64,000 bases of DNA, from assembly GCF_003335085.1 (NCBI RefSeq), contig NZ_QPEJ01000017.1, positions 496,001-560,000 of the forward strand, given 5' to 3'. A model generated the notes under the pieces. The model did not search any database, was not told the origin of the DNA, and saw only the letters and a list, made by a program, of their open reading frames with translations. A program made the position numbers and the translations under genes. This DNA is from Polaribacter sp. WD7 (GTDB lineage Bacteria; Bacteroidota; Bacteroidia; Flavobacteriales; Flavobacteriaceae). This document shows positions 1-9,049 of the stretch, in pieces; the first letter of the stretch is position 1, and the number at the start of each line of letters is the position of its first letter.

Positions 1-1
1 C

Positions 2-847
2 AAAACTATCATGCAGTTTATTTTGAACATAAGCTCCTATTTTTTTAGAGTTTACCCCTACTTTTAATGCACTAGAAAAATGAGAAGTAACAAAACCCCC
101 AAACACAAAAGCATTTGCGTAAAAGGTATTGGTATGTGGTTCTTGTAAATGCCATACATTTTTGCTTCCATCGTCAGAATTTATGGGGTTATTTGGTGTT
201 TTACTATAATCTTGTAGTGGTGTAAATAAAGAAAGACCTACACCTAAATAATACGCATTCAAAAGGTTTTCTATGTTACTATAACTAATTGTTAAACTAC
301 CTGTTGCGCCAAAATCTGTGCCTTGTCCGTTAAAAATTTTACCTGCTCTAAAATCGTTTTTAAATTGTACGTTAAAAGATTGATTTCTTTGACTTAAACG
401 TATCAAAAATTTTCCTAAGCGCTGATTAAAATCAGACACATCTTGCGGTAAAAACTCTTTTTCAAATCCAAATCCCAATCCGTAAAAGCGTTGATTTTCT
501 TTAGATTTTCCCAATAAAATTGGATCTTCAAAAAAAGATGATCCTAATAAATTATTGTTATTTCCTATTCCAGACAATAGAAAAACATCATAACCATAAT
601 GAAACCCTTTAGTTTTTATATTATGCTTTTTAAAAAGATAACCAGAAAAAAAAGACAAGCCACTTTCTAAAGAAACATTCTTGTATTGCCCAACAATTAA
701 TGTATTTGCACTTACCTTAAGTGCTTGATTTTGGTTACCTAGCTGAATTTTAGCTTTTACTAAAAATCCAAAATTTACGTGCAAAGATTGTGTAAACAAA
801 GATGATGTAAAGAGTAAGCATAACAACATTAAAACAAAACCTTTCAT
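2..847 (-). CDS. Secreted/outer-membrane protein of unknown function, 3' end beyond window
   Basis: An open frame starts at ATG 847 and runs without a stop to the window edge, giving 282 visible residues; the C-terminus is missing. The N-terminus is a clear signal peptide (MKGFVLMLLCLLFTSSLFTQ) followed by alternating polar/aromatic strands such as LTISYSN and YLGVGLSLFTP, which suggests a beta-rich exported or outer-membrane protein. The 'KNDF' then 'GVGLSLFTP' arrangement is weakly reminiscent of the Bacteroidota family annotated as polymorphic-toxin type 23 domain, but this is an impression and not an alignment. No function can be assigned with confidence. Confidence 0.7.
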   Translation of the reverse strand, partial: MKGFVLMLLCLLFTSSLFTQSLHVNFGFLVKAKIQLGNQNQALKVSANTLIVGQYKNVSLESGLSFFSGYLFKKHNIKTKGFHYGYDVFLLSGIGNNNNLLGSSFFEDPILLGKSKENQRFYGLGFGFEKEFLPQDVSDFNQRLGKFLIRLSQRNQSFNVQFKNDFRAGKIFNGQGTDFGATGSLTISYSNIENLLNAYYLGVGLSLFTPLQDYSKTPNNPINSDDGSKNVWHLQEPHTNTFYANAFVFGGFVTSHFSSALKVGVNSKKIGAYVQNKLHDSF

Positions 848-923
848 AGTATTTAAATAGTAAATCTGTACTTATTTATTAAAAATAACCTGTTGAGCAT
901 TATAATGTAAAATAGTTTTAAAG

Positions 924-1029
924 TGTTAGTTTGAGTGATTTTTTTTATTAAAGGCTTCTTAAGAAGTTTTAATTTTTATGCTTTCTGCAATTTTACTCAC
1001 TCTAATCATAAAATTCACTCAAATTGACA
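924..1029. repeat. Extragenic hairpin repeat, copy 1 (degenerate), in the 356-bp gap
   Basis: The gap between the divergent genes (848-1203) holds an imperfect inverted repeat: the left arm at 924-950 (TGTTAGTTTGAGTGATTTT...) matches the reverse complement of 1003-1029, with a perfect 12-bp palindrome CTTCTTAAGAAG at 955-966 near the centre. The arms resemble those at 4602-4721. The rest of the gap is AT-rich and I see no ORF or RNA gene in it; it presumably also carries both divergent promoters. Confidence 0.65.
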
Positions 1030-1203
1030 AAATTTCATCAAAACGAACAAGAGTTTAAAAGAATATATTAAATTTTTCTTTTAACCCAACAATTTTAAAA
1101 GTCCTAAATCCAGAGCGATTCCGTAATAAAATCTGGTTTTTAAATAAAAAACGCTTTAGTAACTTTAAAAGTCGTAATATTAAGAGATTAATAACATAAA
1201 AGT

Positions 1204-4200
1204 ATGAAAGTATTTTCTAATATCATGTTTTCTAAACGAATACTCGTAATTGTATTGGTTACTTTTATGGCAACACCACAAAATTACAGTCAAAATTGGA
1301 CTGCAGAATGGATTTGGCAAGAAAGTGATGGTTTAGAAAATACATGGGTAGCGTTTAGAAAAGAAGTTGTGGTCTCTTCTGTACCTCAAAAAGTTATAGC
1401 AAACATAGCTGTTGACAGTAAATATTGGTTATATATTAATGGTCAATTGGTTAAATTTGAAGGAGGTTCTGCTAGAGGACCTTCTCCTGGAAACACATGG
1501 TACGAAGAGATAAATATTACACCCTATTTACATAGCGGAAAAAACACTTTTGCCATATTAGCTTGGTACTGGGGTAGAGAAACTTTTAAAGGTACGCACA
1601 TAGATAGCGGTAAAGGTGGTTTGGTTTTTCAAGCAGATTTTGAAGATTTTAGTGTAATTTCTGATAATACATGGAAAGTAAAAACACATTCTGCCTACAA
1701 TACTAAAAGTGGTGGTGGTAATAACCGTATTGTCCCTTTTAACGTAGATTATGATGCTACTAAAAGTCTCGGAGACTGGAGTTCTAATGCTTGGTACACT
1801 AGTAATTATGATGACAAATTATGGAAAAATGCTACTGAAAAAGGAATACCACCAAGTTTACCATGGGGAAATTTAGAAAAAAGTGACGTTACTTTAAAAA
1901 ATCATGGATTGTCTAATTATGAAACATTACAAATAGGCAATACAATTGTTAATTTACCATATACAAATAATACAGGAACTACACTTACAATAGATGCTAA
2001 AATTCCTTTCAACAAACAAATAACACCATATTTAAGCATCAATTCTGTTGCGAATCAACAAATTAATATTTCTACAAATAATCTACTAAATACCATTACT
2101 GCAAAATACAAAACCAAAACTGGAGATCAAAAATTTGAAGCTTTTTCTTGGATGAGCGGAAATGTTGTTCGTTATCAGATTCCATCAGGAGTTACCGTAA
2201 ATGATTTAAAATACAGGTGGTTAACCGTTGGTGAAGAAGTTGGCAGTTTTACATCTGATGATCCTTTTTTTGAAAGACTTTGGTGGATGGGTAAAAATAC
2301 TTTGTTTGTGAACGCTAGAGATAATTTTATGGATTGCCCAGATAGAGAAAGATCTCTATGGATTGGAGATGTGGCAGACCAAGCCAGTTATCTTTTTTAT
2401 ACTATGGATAAAAATGGTAGAGATTTATTAAAAAAAGCTATTAAAATGACAATGCTTTTTAGTTTAGATGGAAATATTATTAGAGGACAAGTTCCTGGAG
2501 GTGGTAAAGAATTACCTAGTCAAAGTTTACAATTTATATCTCAAGCTATTTGGCAATACTATCTCAATACAGGTGATATTGAAACCTTAGCCTTTAGTTA
2601 CGATTATATAAAGAACTATTTGGCCCTCTGGAATATAAATAACAACACAAATTTAATAAACATGAGACCCTGTTCTGGTGATTTATGTTGGAATTGGATT
2701 GATTGGGATTCTGGAAATACCATAGATAGAATTCCTGTTTTTAACGCCCTTTATTATTACGCATTACGCAGCACCAAATTAATGGCAGAAACTCTTAAAA
2801 AACCTCAAAGTGATATAGATTGGTATGACAATCGTATTCAAAAAATAAAAAAAGGGTTTGATGCTAATTTTTGGAAAGATGGTTTTTACTCTAGTAATAC
2901 AAATAGTTTTAAAGATGATAGAACTAATGCTTTGGCCATAATTACTGGGCTTGCAGATTCTGATAAACATGAAGAAATTGTAAAAAACATACTGATACCA
3001 AACTATTACTGTAGTCCACATTATGAATGGATGATAGAAGAAGCCATGTGTATAGCTGGTAACAGTAGAGAAGCATTGTTTAGAATGAAAGCTAGATATT
3101 TAGAACAGGCAAACAATGAAAACACCACTACTTTAAATGAATACTTTACCATTGGTAGGGGTACAGATAATCATGCTTGGAATGCTCCAAATACCATACT
3201 TACAAAATACATTGCTGGTATTGCTCCACTAGAAATAGGATGGAGTAAATATCATGTGTTGCCTAATTTAGTAGATTTAACTAGAGTAACACAAACTTTT
3301 TCTACGGTGAAAGGAAATATAGCTGTTGCTATTCAATTAACAGAAAACTCATATCAACTAAACCTTACCTCTCCAAAAAATAGTATAGCTGTGGTAGGTA
3401 TCCCAAAAACAAATATCATTACTTCAGAAATAAAACTAAATGAAACTTTAATTTGGAAAAATGGTAACTTTATAGAATCTATAGCTAATATTGGTAAAAA
3501 AGGTGAAAATGAAAAGTATATTTGGTTTGAACTCAATGAAGGTACTTGGCATGTTATAGCTAATGGTCAAAAAAAATCTACAAATTATGTAAAATTCACA
3601 ACTCCTATCAATGGAGAAACAATTGATAAAAACACCAACTTGATAGTACAAGCTGAAGCAGGAAATACTACCCAAAATGTTACATTATTTATCAATAACC
3701 AACTAGTTAGAACCATTACCAACGCGCCTTTTACGTGGGGTGAAGGTTCTTTGGATGAAGCATTTTTGTCTAATTTATCATCTGGAAATTACAGTTTAAA
3801 ATTAGTGGCTACCAATTTTGATGATAAAGAAGTAAAAAGCGTCATTAACATCAATAGTAAAAATTTATCTACACAATTACCCTACACAAGTTCTTTTACC
3901 ATTCCTGGGAAATTTGAAGCAGAAAATTACGATTTAGGAGGTAAAGATATTGCGTATTATGATATTGATGACATAAATCAAACTAATGATTATAGAAATG
4001 ATGGTGTAGACATTGGGAGTGGAGGGTCCGGTTTTACAATAGGCTTTTTAGCAACTACAGAATGGTTAGAATATACTGTTAATGCTGAGGCAGAAGGTTT
4101 TTATGATCTTAGCGTAAATTACTCTTCTGGCAAACCTACTCCTGGAGCTTCTTTGTCTGTTTCTTTGTATGATGAAGGTATTATTTTGGTTGATGATTTT

Positions 4201-4572
4201 AGGATGCCAAATACAGGTGGATGGTCTAGTTACAAAACTACTAATTTAGGAAGCTATTATTTTACGGAAGGAAAACATATAATTCGTTTTTATATAAAAA
4301 AAACTGGATTTAATCTAGATTGGTTTGAGTTTGCAAAAACCAAATCGTTAAGTACTACTAATATTTTTAAAGAGCCTTTATTTACAGCCTATCCTAACCC
4401 TAATAAAAATGGTATTTATACGCTAACGTATGATACTGAATGGACTGTATATTCTATACGTGGTATACAACTTTTAAAAGGTACAGATAAAAATATTGAT
4501 ATTTCTGCACTAAATAGTGGTATATATATCCTTAAGACCCCTTATAAAAACTTAAAGCTTGTTAAAGAATAA
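1204..4572 (+). CDS. GH78 alpha-L-rhamnosidase-like secreted enzyme with CBM6 and T9SS sorting domain
   Basis: A 1122-residue multidomain exported glycosidase. A signal peptide occupies about residues 1-30 (ATG at residue 8 is an alternative start). An N-terminal beta-sandwich (about 35-150, 'WLYINGQLV', 'GRETFKG') is followed by the rhamnosidase (alpha/alpha)6 region, with the family hallmark DCPDRERS at 377-384 and LWIGD at 385-389, and 'WNWIDWD' further on. An Ig-like segment (about 795-885) precedes a CBM6-type module (about 900-1040, starting KFEAENYDLGG). The C-terminus is a type A T9SS sorting domain (YPNPNKNG at 1063-1070, ending KLVKE), so the protein should pass the outer membrane by T9SS. 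It probably removes terminal rhamnose or a related sugar from algal or plant polysaccharide; the exact substrate is not readable. No SusC/SusD pair lies beside it in this window. Confidence 0.82.
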   Translation: MKVFSNIMFSKRILVIVLVTFMATPQNYSQNWTAEWIWQESDGLENTWVAFRKEVVVSSVPQKVIANIAVDSKYWLYINGQLVKFEGGSARGPSPGNTWYEEINITPYLHSGKNTFAILAWYWGRETFKGTHIDSGKGGLVFQADFEDFSVISDNTWKVKTHSAYNTKSGGGNNRIVPFNVDYDATKSLGDWSSNAWYTSNYDDKLWKNATEKGIPPSLPWGNLEKSDVTLKNHGLSNYETLQIGNTIVNLPYTNNTGTTLTIDAKIPFNKQITPYLSINSVANQQINISTNNLLNTITAKYKTKTGDQKFEAFSWMSGNVVRYQIPSGVTVNDLKYRWLTVGEEVGSFTSDDPFFERLWWMGKNTLFVNARDNFMDCPDRERSLWIGDVADQASYLFYTMDKNGRDLLKKAIKMTMLFSLDGNIIRGQVPGGGKELPSQSLQFISQAIWQYYLNTGDIETLAFSYDYIKNYLALWNINNNTNLINMRPCSGDLCWNWIDWDSGNTIDRIPVFNALYYYALRSTKLMAETLKKPQSDIDWYDNRIQKIKKGFDANFWKDGFYSSNTNSFKDDRTNALAIITGLADSDKHEEIVKNILIPNYYCSPHYEWMIEEAMCIAGNSREALFRMKARYLEQANNENTTTLNEYFTIGRGTDNHAWNAPNTILTKYIAGIAPLEIGWSKYHVLPNLVDLTRVTQTFSTVKGNIAVAIQLTENSYQLNLTSPKNSIAVVGIPKTNIITSEIKLNETLIWKNGNFIESIANIGKKGENEKYIWFELNEGTWHVIANGQKKSTNYVKFTTPINGETIDKNTNLIVQAEAGNTTQNVTLFINNQLVRTITNAPFTWGEGSLDEAFLSNLSSGNYSLKLVATNFDDKEVKSVININSKNLSTQLPYTSSFTIPGKFEAENYDLGGKDIAYYDIDDINQTNDYRNDGVDIGSGGSGFTIGFLATTEWLEYTVNAEAEGFYDLSVNYSSGKPTPGASLSVSLYDEGIILVDDFRMPNTGGWSSYKTTNLGSYYFTEGKHIIRFYIKKTGFNLDWFEFAKTKSLSTTNIFKEPLFTAYPNPNKNGIYTLTYDTEWTVYSIRGIQLLKGTDKNIDISALNSGIYILKTPYKNLKLVKE

Positions 4573-4601
4573 AAGTATCTGTTGTCCATTTTGAAAAACT
4601 C

Positions 4602-4721
4602 TGTCAATTCGAGTGGATTTTATGATTGAAATGAGTAAAATTTGTATCGAGAATAAGAATTTTTAGCTTATAAATAGTTCTCTATACAATTTTTCATTCC
4701 TCAAAATCACTCGAACTGACA
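4602..4721. repeat. Extragenic hairpin repeat, copy 2 (best preserved)
   Basis: A roughly 120-bp near-palindrome: the left arm TGTCAATTCGAGTGGATTTT (4602-4621) matches the reverse complement of 4703-4721 with few mismatches, and internal segments also pair (GTATCGAGAA on the left against its counterpart at about 4676-4688). It sits between convergent genes and could also terminate transcription from both sides. Related copies lie at 924-1029 and 52307-52415. Confidence 0.75.
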
Positions 4722-4766
4722 TTTATCTAGTTTCTGCGCCAAAATGCACAACGGGTTAAAAGTATT

Positions 4767-5522
4767 TTAATCTATCCAATTTTTAAAATCTTTTACACGC
4801 TCTCTACTTACAATAATTTCTTGTTCTTTGTAGGAGTGTAAAATCAGTTTTAACCGAGAATTAGAGTAAGCAATAATATCTTTAATAGCATTTATATGCA
4901 CTATAAAAGTTCTATTTGCTCTAAAAAAGTGTTCTGGATCTAGTTGTTCTTGCCAGTTTTCTAGAGAGTTGTCTAGCAAATAATTTCTATTTTCTTTTGT
5001 ATGAATGTAAGTAGACTTATTTTCACTATAAAAACACTCAACCTCATCAATATGAATAATTTTAATATGTTGCCCAACCTTTATAGACAAACGCTTTTTA
5101 AATTTCCTGTCTACTGGATTTACCAATAATTTTCTTATATCTTCTAAATTTACCTGAACATCAGACTGTTGTGGCTGTTGCATTTTAAATTGATTTACAG
5201 CAGCTTCTAACTCGTCATCATCAATTGGTTTTAACAAATAATCTATACTGTTTAATTTAAAAGCCTTTAATGCATACTCATCATAAGCAGTTGTAAATAT
5301 AATGGCAGATTTTACTTCTATTTCTTCAAAAATTTCAAATGACAACCCATCTGAGAGTTGAATATCTAAAAATATTAAGTCTGGATGCGTATTATTTTGT
5401 AACCAATTAAGAGATTCTTTTACAGAATGTAACATTTGTTCAACATCAATATTCAATTCTGCTAGCATTCTATACAGTCTTCTTGCTGCTGGTTTTTCGT
5501 CTTCAATAATAAGTACTTTCAT
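4767..5522 (-). CDS. LytTR-family response regulator
   Basis: A 251-residue response regulator. The receiver domain covers about 1-120 with the acidic pocket at E7/D8, phospho-acceptor D53 ('LIFLDIQLSDG'), T77/T78 and K98 ('YLLKPID'). The C-terminal LytTR DNA-binding domain spans about 140-245 ('FFRANRTFIVHINAIKDI'). It is the last gene of a minus-strand run headed by a LytS-type kinase at 6862-8220, so the two should form a two-component pair. It lies 114 bp downstream of the last 2TM gene, so an internal promoter is possible. The target genes cannot be read from the sequence. Confidence 0.92.
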   Translation of the reverse strand: MKVLIIEDEKPAARRLYRMLAELNIDVEQMLHSVKESLNWLQNNTHPDLIFLDIQLSDGLSFEIFEEIEVKSAIIFTTAYDEYALKAFKLNSIDYLLKPIDDDELEAAVNQFKMQQPQQSDVQVNLEDIRKLLVNPVDRKFKKRLSIKVGQHIKIIHIDEVECFYSENKSTYIHTKENRNYLLDNSLENWQEQLDPEHFFRANRTFIVHINAIKDIIAYSNSRLKLILHSYKEQEIIVSRERVKDFKNWID

Positions 5523-5636
5523 ATTATCTGTTTGCTCTTTTATTAATATAGACAGGTCATGTAAAAGCTGTTGAAAAGTGGTTGTGGCTAGTACACACTA
5601 AAATTGCTTTTAAAAGTATAACATTTTTTGTTGTTA

Positions 5637-5954
5637 TCAATCTTGCTTTTCCATCATTTCTTTAATCTTTCTCTCCTCCCATTCTTTTCCAAATCCAAGA
5701 AATCGAAACCCAAAAACTCCCAACCAATGAAAAAAGATTCCTATTCCCCAAAAAATCCAAGTAGAAAAAACACCAAAGTTTGAAAGAGCTTCTGTAAATG
5801 TATCTCCACTAACTGTTAAACCATATATAATTACACAACTTATAAAAACATTGATAATAACATAAACTGTTAAATGAATGTAAAACCCTTTAATATCTTT
5901 TACTCTTTTTTTTGCTTTTAAATATTGCTGTTCTTGTCTAAAATCTTGTTGCAT
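5637..5954 (-). CDS. 2TM domain protein
   Basis: A 105-residue membrane protein made of one 2TM module. An amphipathic start containing 'KRVKDIKGFYIHL' is followed by two hydrophobic helices (about 26-48 and 64-86) and the closing signature 'FGKEWEERKIKEMME'. This module occurs in Bacteroidota both alone and attached to LytS-type kinases. Its stop is 114 bp from the LytTR gene, and its start lies one base after the stop of the next upstream gene, so it is translated from the same operon. It could modulate the kinase; that is inference from context. Confidence 0.85.
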   Translation of the reverse strand: MQQDFRQEQQYLKAKKRVKDIKGFYIHLTVYVIINVFISCVIIYGLTVSGDTFTEALSNFGVFSTWIFWGIGIFFHWLGVFGFRFLGFGKEWEERKIKEMMEKQD

Positions 5955-5955
5955 T

Positions 5956-6534
5956 TTATCTGTAATTTTTTAAAATTTCTTCTATTTTTTTATTTTCCCA
6001 GTATTTTCCTAATCCTAAAAACTCAAATCCAAAGACTTCTAACCAATGAAAAAACAGGCCAATAAACATCCCTCCAAAGGCAAGCCAAAAGAAGTGAAAC
6101 CTTGGTACAAATTCTAAATTAACAAATACAATAACAGGAAAAGAAAAAATAGTTATTAGTAGATGTAGGTAAAAATTCTTTATAGTTTCAGTTTGTTTTT
6201 TTGCATTTATATATTGCTCTTCTTTACTGTACTTTAAAGTATATGATGGTTCTTTTTTAATCAACTTTCTTTGTGATCTTGTTATTTTTTGCATTTTTTT
6301 TAAACTCATTTTTGAAAAAGCAAATACGCTTATCCAATGAATTAATAACCCAATACACCATGCCCCTATTACAAACCAAAACCAATGAAATTGTGGTACA
6401 ATTTGTAAATTTATATAAATTATAAACGGTAGAATTAAAAAAGAGGCTATAACATGTGTGTAAAACCCTCTTATATCTTTTATTTGTTTTTTAGCAATTA
6501 GGTTTAAGTGATAATCTATTGTAATTCCTTCCAT
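5956..6534 (-). CDS. Tandem double 2TM domain protein
   Basis: A 192-residue protein with two consecutive 2TM modules, about residues 8-85 ('KKQIKDIRGFYTHV' ... 'GLLIHWISVFAFS') and about 106-190 ('KKQTETIKNFYLHL' ... 'GLGKYWENKKIEEIL'), so four membrane helices in all. The first module lacks the closing W-E-x-K segment and has a basic linker (KKMQKITRSQRKLIKK) instead. This suggests an internal duplication or a fusion of two neighbouring 2TM genes. It is separated from both adjacent 2TM genes by a single base. Function unknown; presumably part of the LytS/LytTR signalling unit. Confidence 0.85.
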   Translation of the reverse strand: MEGITIDYHLNLIAKKQIKDIRGFYTHVIASFLILPFIIYINLQIVPQFHWFWFVIGAWCIGLLIHWISVFAFSKMSLKKMQKITRSQRKLIKKEPSYTLKYSKEEQYINAKKQTETIKNFYLHLLITIFSFPVIVFVNLEFVPRFHFFWLAFGGMFIGLFFHWLEVFGFEFLGLGKYWENKKIEEILKNYR

Positions 6535-6535
6535 T

Positions 6536-6859
6536 TTATCTAATTTTATCTTGGTTTGCCATATACTCTTTTACTTTTTGCTCTTCCCAATCTTTACTCA
6601 GTAAGATGTTTATCCCAAAAGTATTTAAGGCTTGAAAAACAATACCAATTCCCCAAAACAACCAAATTTTATAATTATGATAATCTGTAAATGCTTCATT
6701 AAAGGTATCTCCATCATTAATGTCTCCAACTATAAAAATTGCGCTTAAAAAGATATTTACAATTATATAAATGGCTAAATGCTTGTAAAATTTGCTCATC
6801 TTTTCTACTCTTTTACGAGCTAAAATATATTTTTGTTCTTTAGTAAATTTTGTTTCCAT
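6536..6859 (-). CDS. 2TM domain protein
   Basis: A 107-residue 2TM protein: 'RKRVEKMSKFYKHLAIYIIVN', two hydrophobic helices (about 27-48 and 66-88) and the closing 'SKDWEEQKVKEYMAN'. It is close in length and order to the 105-residue gene at 5637-5954, with the shared segment 'GDTFNEAFTDYHNYKIWLFW' here against 'GDTFTEALSNFGVFSTWIFW' there, so the two are probably paralogues. It starts two bases after the kinase gene ends. No catalytic residues are seen. Confidence 0.85.
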   Translation of the reverse strand: METKFTKEQKYILARKRVEKMSKFYKHLAIYIIVNIFLSAIFIVGDINDGDTFNEAFTDYHNYKIWLFWGIGIVFQALNTFGINILLSKDWEEQKVKEYMANQDKIR

Positions 6860-6861
6860 AA

Positions 6862-8220
6862 CTATAATCTATTTTGTTTATTTTCTTTATCCATCAATTC
6901 TTTTACTTTTCTATCTTCCCAGTTTCTACCCAAAAACACGTTGTAATTGTTTACTTCTAAAAAGTGAAATGTCAACCCAATTCCCCACCCGAAAATTGGA
7001 AACCAAAACCAGTAAAACTGAGGTGAAAATCGTAAGTTAATAAATATTAAAAACGGAATTACCAAACAAAAAGAAGCTAGGTTTTGATAAAATTCTTTTA
7101 GTTTTTCTACTTTTTCTACTGCTTTTACATATTTGCTATTTTCTAAATCTTCTGTGTACATAATATTATTCATTTTATATAAGAGAGGCAAGCTCACCTT
7201 AAATGTTGTGTTATTGTTTTCTATTTTAACAGGTTTGTCTGTTATCAATCCGTATCTGTCTGCAATATTTTGTAAACCTACCTTTGTACTTTTACCTATT
7301 GCCTCTTTAGGATTTATATTGTTTTCTACTATTAAATGGTTATTTTCTTCGTAAATAGATACAACTAATGGTTTAGAAGAAGAAACTACATTGTGCTTTA
7401 CTGCGTTTTCTAGCAATAATTGTAAAGAAAGTGGTACCATTTTTAGTTCATTATCTTTGATTGTATCAGGAATGTTAAATTCTATAGCATCTTCAAAACG
7501 CATTCCTAAAAGCTGCATATACGTTCTTGCAAATTTTAATTCTTCTTGAATAGGTACTAAATCTTTATTTCTTTGTTCTAAAACATACCTGTAAACTTTA
7601 GACAATTTAGTTGTAAATTTTTCTGCCTGATTTGGGTTTTCTCCAATTAAACTAGTCAGTACATTTAAACTATTAAATAAAAAGTGTGGGTCTAATTGGT
7701 TTTTTAACGATTCAAATTTTGCGGTCTCTGTTTTGGCTACAATTTCTTGTTTGGTAGTTTCTTTGGTCATTGCAGATTTCCAGTTTATCATAAAACCTCT
7801 AGCATGCAAAAACGTAGAGATTCCCAGAGAAAGAATGGTATAAAACAAATGCACCCAAATAAAATTGCCTCTAAAAAATATATTAGGATCATTATCATTT
7901 ATGATAATAAAAACTATATAATCTATTGCTAAAACAACAGGTACGGTATAAAGAATGGTTCCAATAATTCCTGCCCAAACACGCTGATTTGTTTGCGTAA
8001 TCCAATTCCATTTTTTAGATAAATAATTATTAATTATTCCGTTACCAAAACCTAGACCAAAAGAATACATACCAGAGATGATAAAAGACCATACGATACC
8101 TTCTAAGGTGCGTTGCCCAAAAACAACCCCAAATAAAATCCCAAATATGATGGTTATTTTTAAGCACAATAAGGCTCCTTTTTTTATGCTTCTAATAGTA
8201 TATACCTCTTGGTTATTCAT
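6862..8220 (-). CDS. LytS-type sensor histidine kinase with C-terminal 2TM module
   Basis: A 452-residue membrane kinase. Four hydrophobic segments fill about residues 17-145, followed by the His_kinase (LytS/YehU) block 'LDPHFLFNSLNVLTSLI', with the phospho-accepting His at residue 179, and an HATPase region containing 'LLLENAVKHNVV' and 'GLQNIADRYG'. Unusually, the ATPase domain is followed by a complete 2TM module (about 365-447, 'VEKVEKLKEFYQNLASF' ... 'GRNWEDRKVKELMDK'), the same module that forms the three downstream proteins. It heads the operon that ends in the LytTR regulator, its probable partner. The sensed signal is unknown. Confidence 0.9.
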   Translation of the reverse strand: MNNQEVYTIRSIKKGALLCLKITIIFGILFGVVFGQRTLEGIVWSFIISGMYSFGLGFGNGIINNYLSKKWNWITQTNQRVWAGIIGTILYTVPVVLAIDYIVFIIINDNDPNIFFRGNFIWVHLFYTILSLGISTFLHARGFMINWKSAMTKETTKQEIVAKTETAKFESLKNQLDPHFLFNSLNVLTSLIGENPNQAEKFTTKLSKVYRYVLEQRNKDLVPIQEELKFARTYMQLLGMRFEDAIEFNIPDTIKDNELKMVPLSLQLLLENAVKHNVVSSSKPLVVSIYEENNHLIVENNINPKEAIGKSTKVGLQNIADRYGLITDKPVKIENNNTTFKVSLPLLYKMNNIMYTEDLENSKYVKAVEKVEKLKEFYQNLASFCLVIPFLIFINLRFSPQFYWFWFPIFGWGIGLTFHFLEVNNYNVFLGRNWEDRKVKELMDKENKQNRL

Positions 8221-8259
8221 AATTTGATGCGTTAAATTCTGTATTGATTGACCAATTTA

Positions 8260-8673
8260 CTAAAATCTAATATCTAATGAGATATTTTTAGTAGTTAATA
8301 AAAATTTAGCATCATTAAATTGTGGTGGACCAAAACTCATCACATTGTTAGAAGTTCCGTAATCTTCTTTTGGCATTCCATTAGATTCAAAATCCATTCT
8401 ATTATTATCATTTTTGTCATGGTAACAGATAATTGCATATTCACCGTCAGATAAGTTTTCAAAAGTAACAGTACTTTTTCCTTCAATTATTTTAGCATTT
8501 TTAGCTTGCAATGGTTTTTTCATAAAAGTAGCTTTGTTATACAAAGCAAAACCTACTTTACCATCATTAGAAGTTACATTAACTACGGTTGCTGTAATTG
8601 TTTTGTTTTGTGCTGTTAAAGAATTTGTAACACTTAATACTAATACGGTTAAAAGAGCTGTAATAAATTTCAT
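8260..8673 (-). CDS. DUF2141 family exported protein
   Basis: A 137-residue secreted protein: a signal peptide at 1-21 (ending LTAQ) and then a small beta-sandwich with the DUF2141 signature 'GEYAIICYHDKNDNNRMD', followed by 'GMPKEDYGTSNN' and the conserved 'FGPPQFNDAKF'. The family is widespread in Bacteroidota, and its biochemical role is not established. The gene ends 39 bp upstream of the LytS-type kinase on the same strand, so it may be the first gene of that operon, perhaps a periplasmic component or a target of the system. Confidence 0.85.
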   Translation of the reverse strand: MKFITALLTVLVLSVTNSLTAQNKTITATVVNVTSNDGKVGFALYNKATFMKKPLQAKNAKIIEGKSTVTFENLSDGEYAIICYHDKNDNNRMDFESNGMPKEDYGTSNNVMSFGPPQFNDAKFLLTTKNISLDIRF

Positions 8674-8844
8674 AATTTTTAGTTTTAATGATTAATTATG
8701 ATACAAATATGCAATTGATGTCTATTTTTAAAAAGTATAGAATACCCAACTGTATTTTTTTTAGGATGAACTGTAGTTTATAGTTCTGGAAGGCATAAAT
8801 AATTGATAATTTCATAAATAATCATAATTTTGATAAAATATATA

Positions 8845-8874
8845 TTGTTTATCTAATAATATATTTTACATTTG
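8845..8874 (+). promoter_or_regulatory. Promoter of the arginine/proline operon
   Basis: TTG at 8845-8847, a 19-bp spacer, then TACATTTG at 8867-8874: a full match to the Bacteroidota TTG-N17-23-TAnnTTTG promoter. Transcription should start near 8879-8881, leaving an approximately 285-nt leader before the first gene at 9166. The 492-bp gap 8674-9165 thus holds a divergent promoter region and this leader. Confidence 0.65.
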
Positions 8875-8939
8875 CCCGCAATATTAACGAAAGGGGCTAA
8901 CGCCGACGATTTAGAGTTAATAATTTACGTAGTTATTCA

Positions 8940-9032
8940 GTGAAAACAGAAAACAACATATCTTTTATCTCTTTTGTTTTAGTAAAAAGTACTAAAACTG
9001 CTGTTGTGCGTTTTCCTAAAACACGCCCCTAG
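8940..9032 (+). CDS. Candidate leader peptide of the arginine/proline operon
   Basis: A 30-codon frame with GTG start (8940) and TAG stop (9030-9032) lies inside the operon leader. Its C-terminus reads TAVVRFPKTRP, with Arg codons CGT (9009) and CGC (9024) and Pro codons CCT (9015) and CCC (9027) among the last seven positions. The downstream operon makes arginine and proline. CGC and CCC should be infrequent codons in such an AT-rich genome. The stop codon falls inside a sequence that can pair either locally (GCCC/GGGC) or with 8892-8897. This is the layout expected of a transcription-attenuation leader peptide. No ATG occurs in the leader, so translation from GTG is an assumption. Confidence 0.45.
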   Translation: MKTENNISFISFVLVKSTKTAVVRFPKTRP

Positions 9033-9049
9033 TGGGCTATTCTGTTTAA

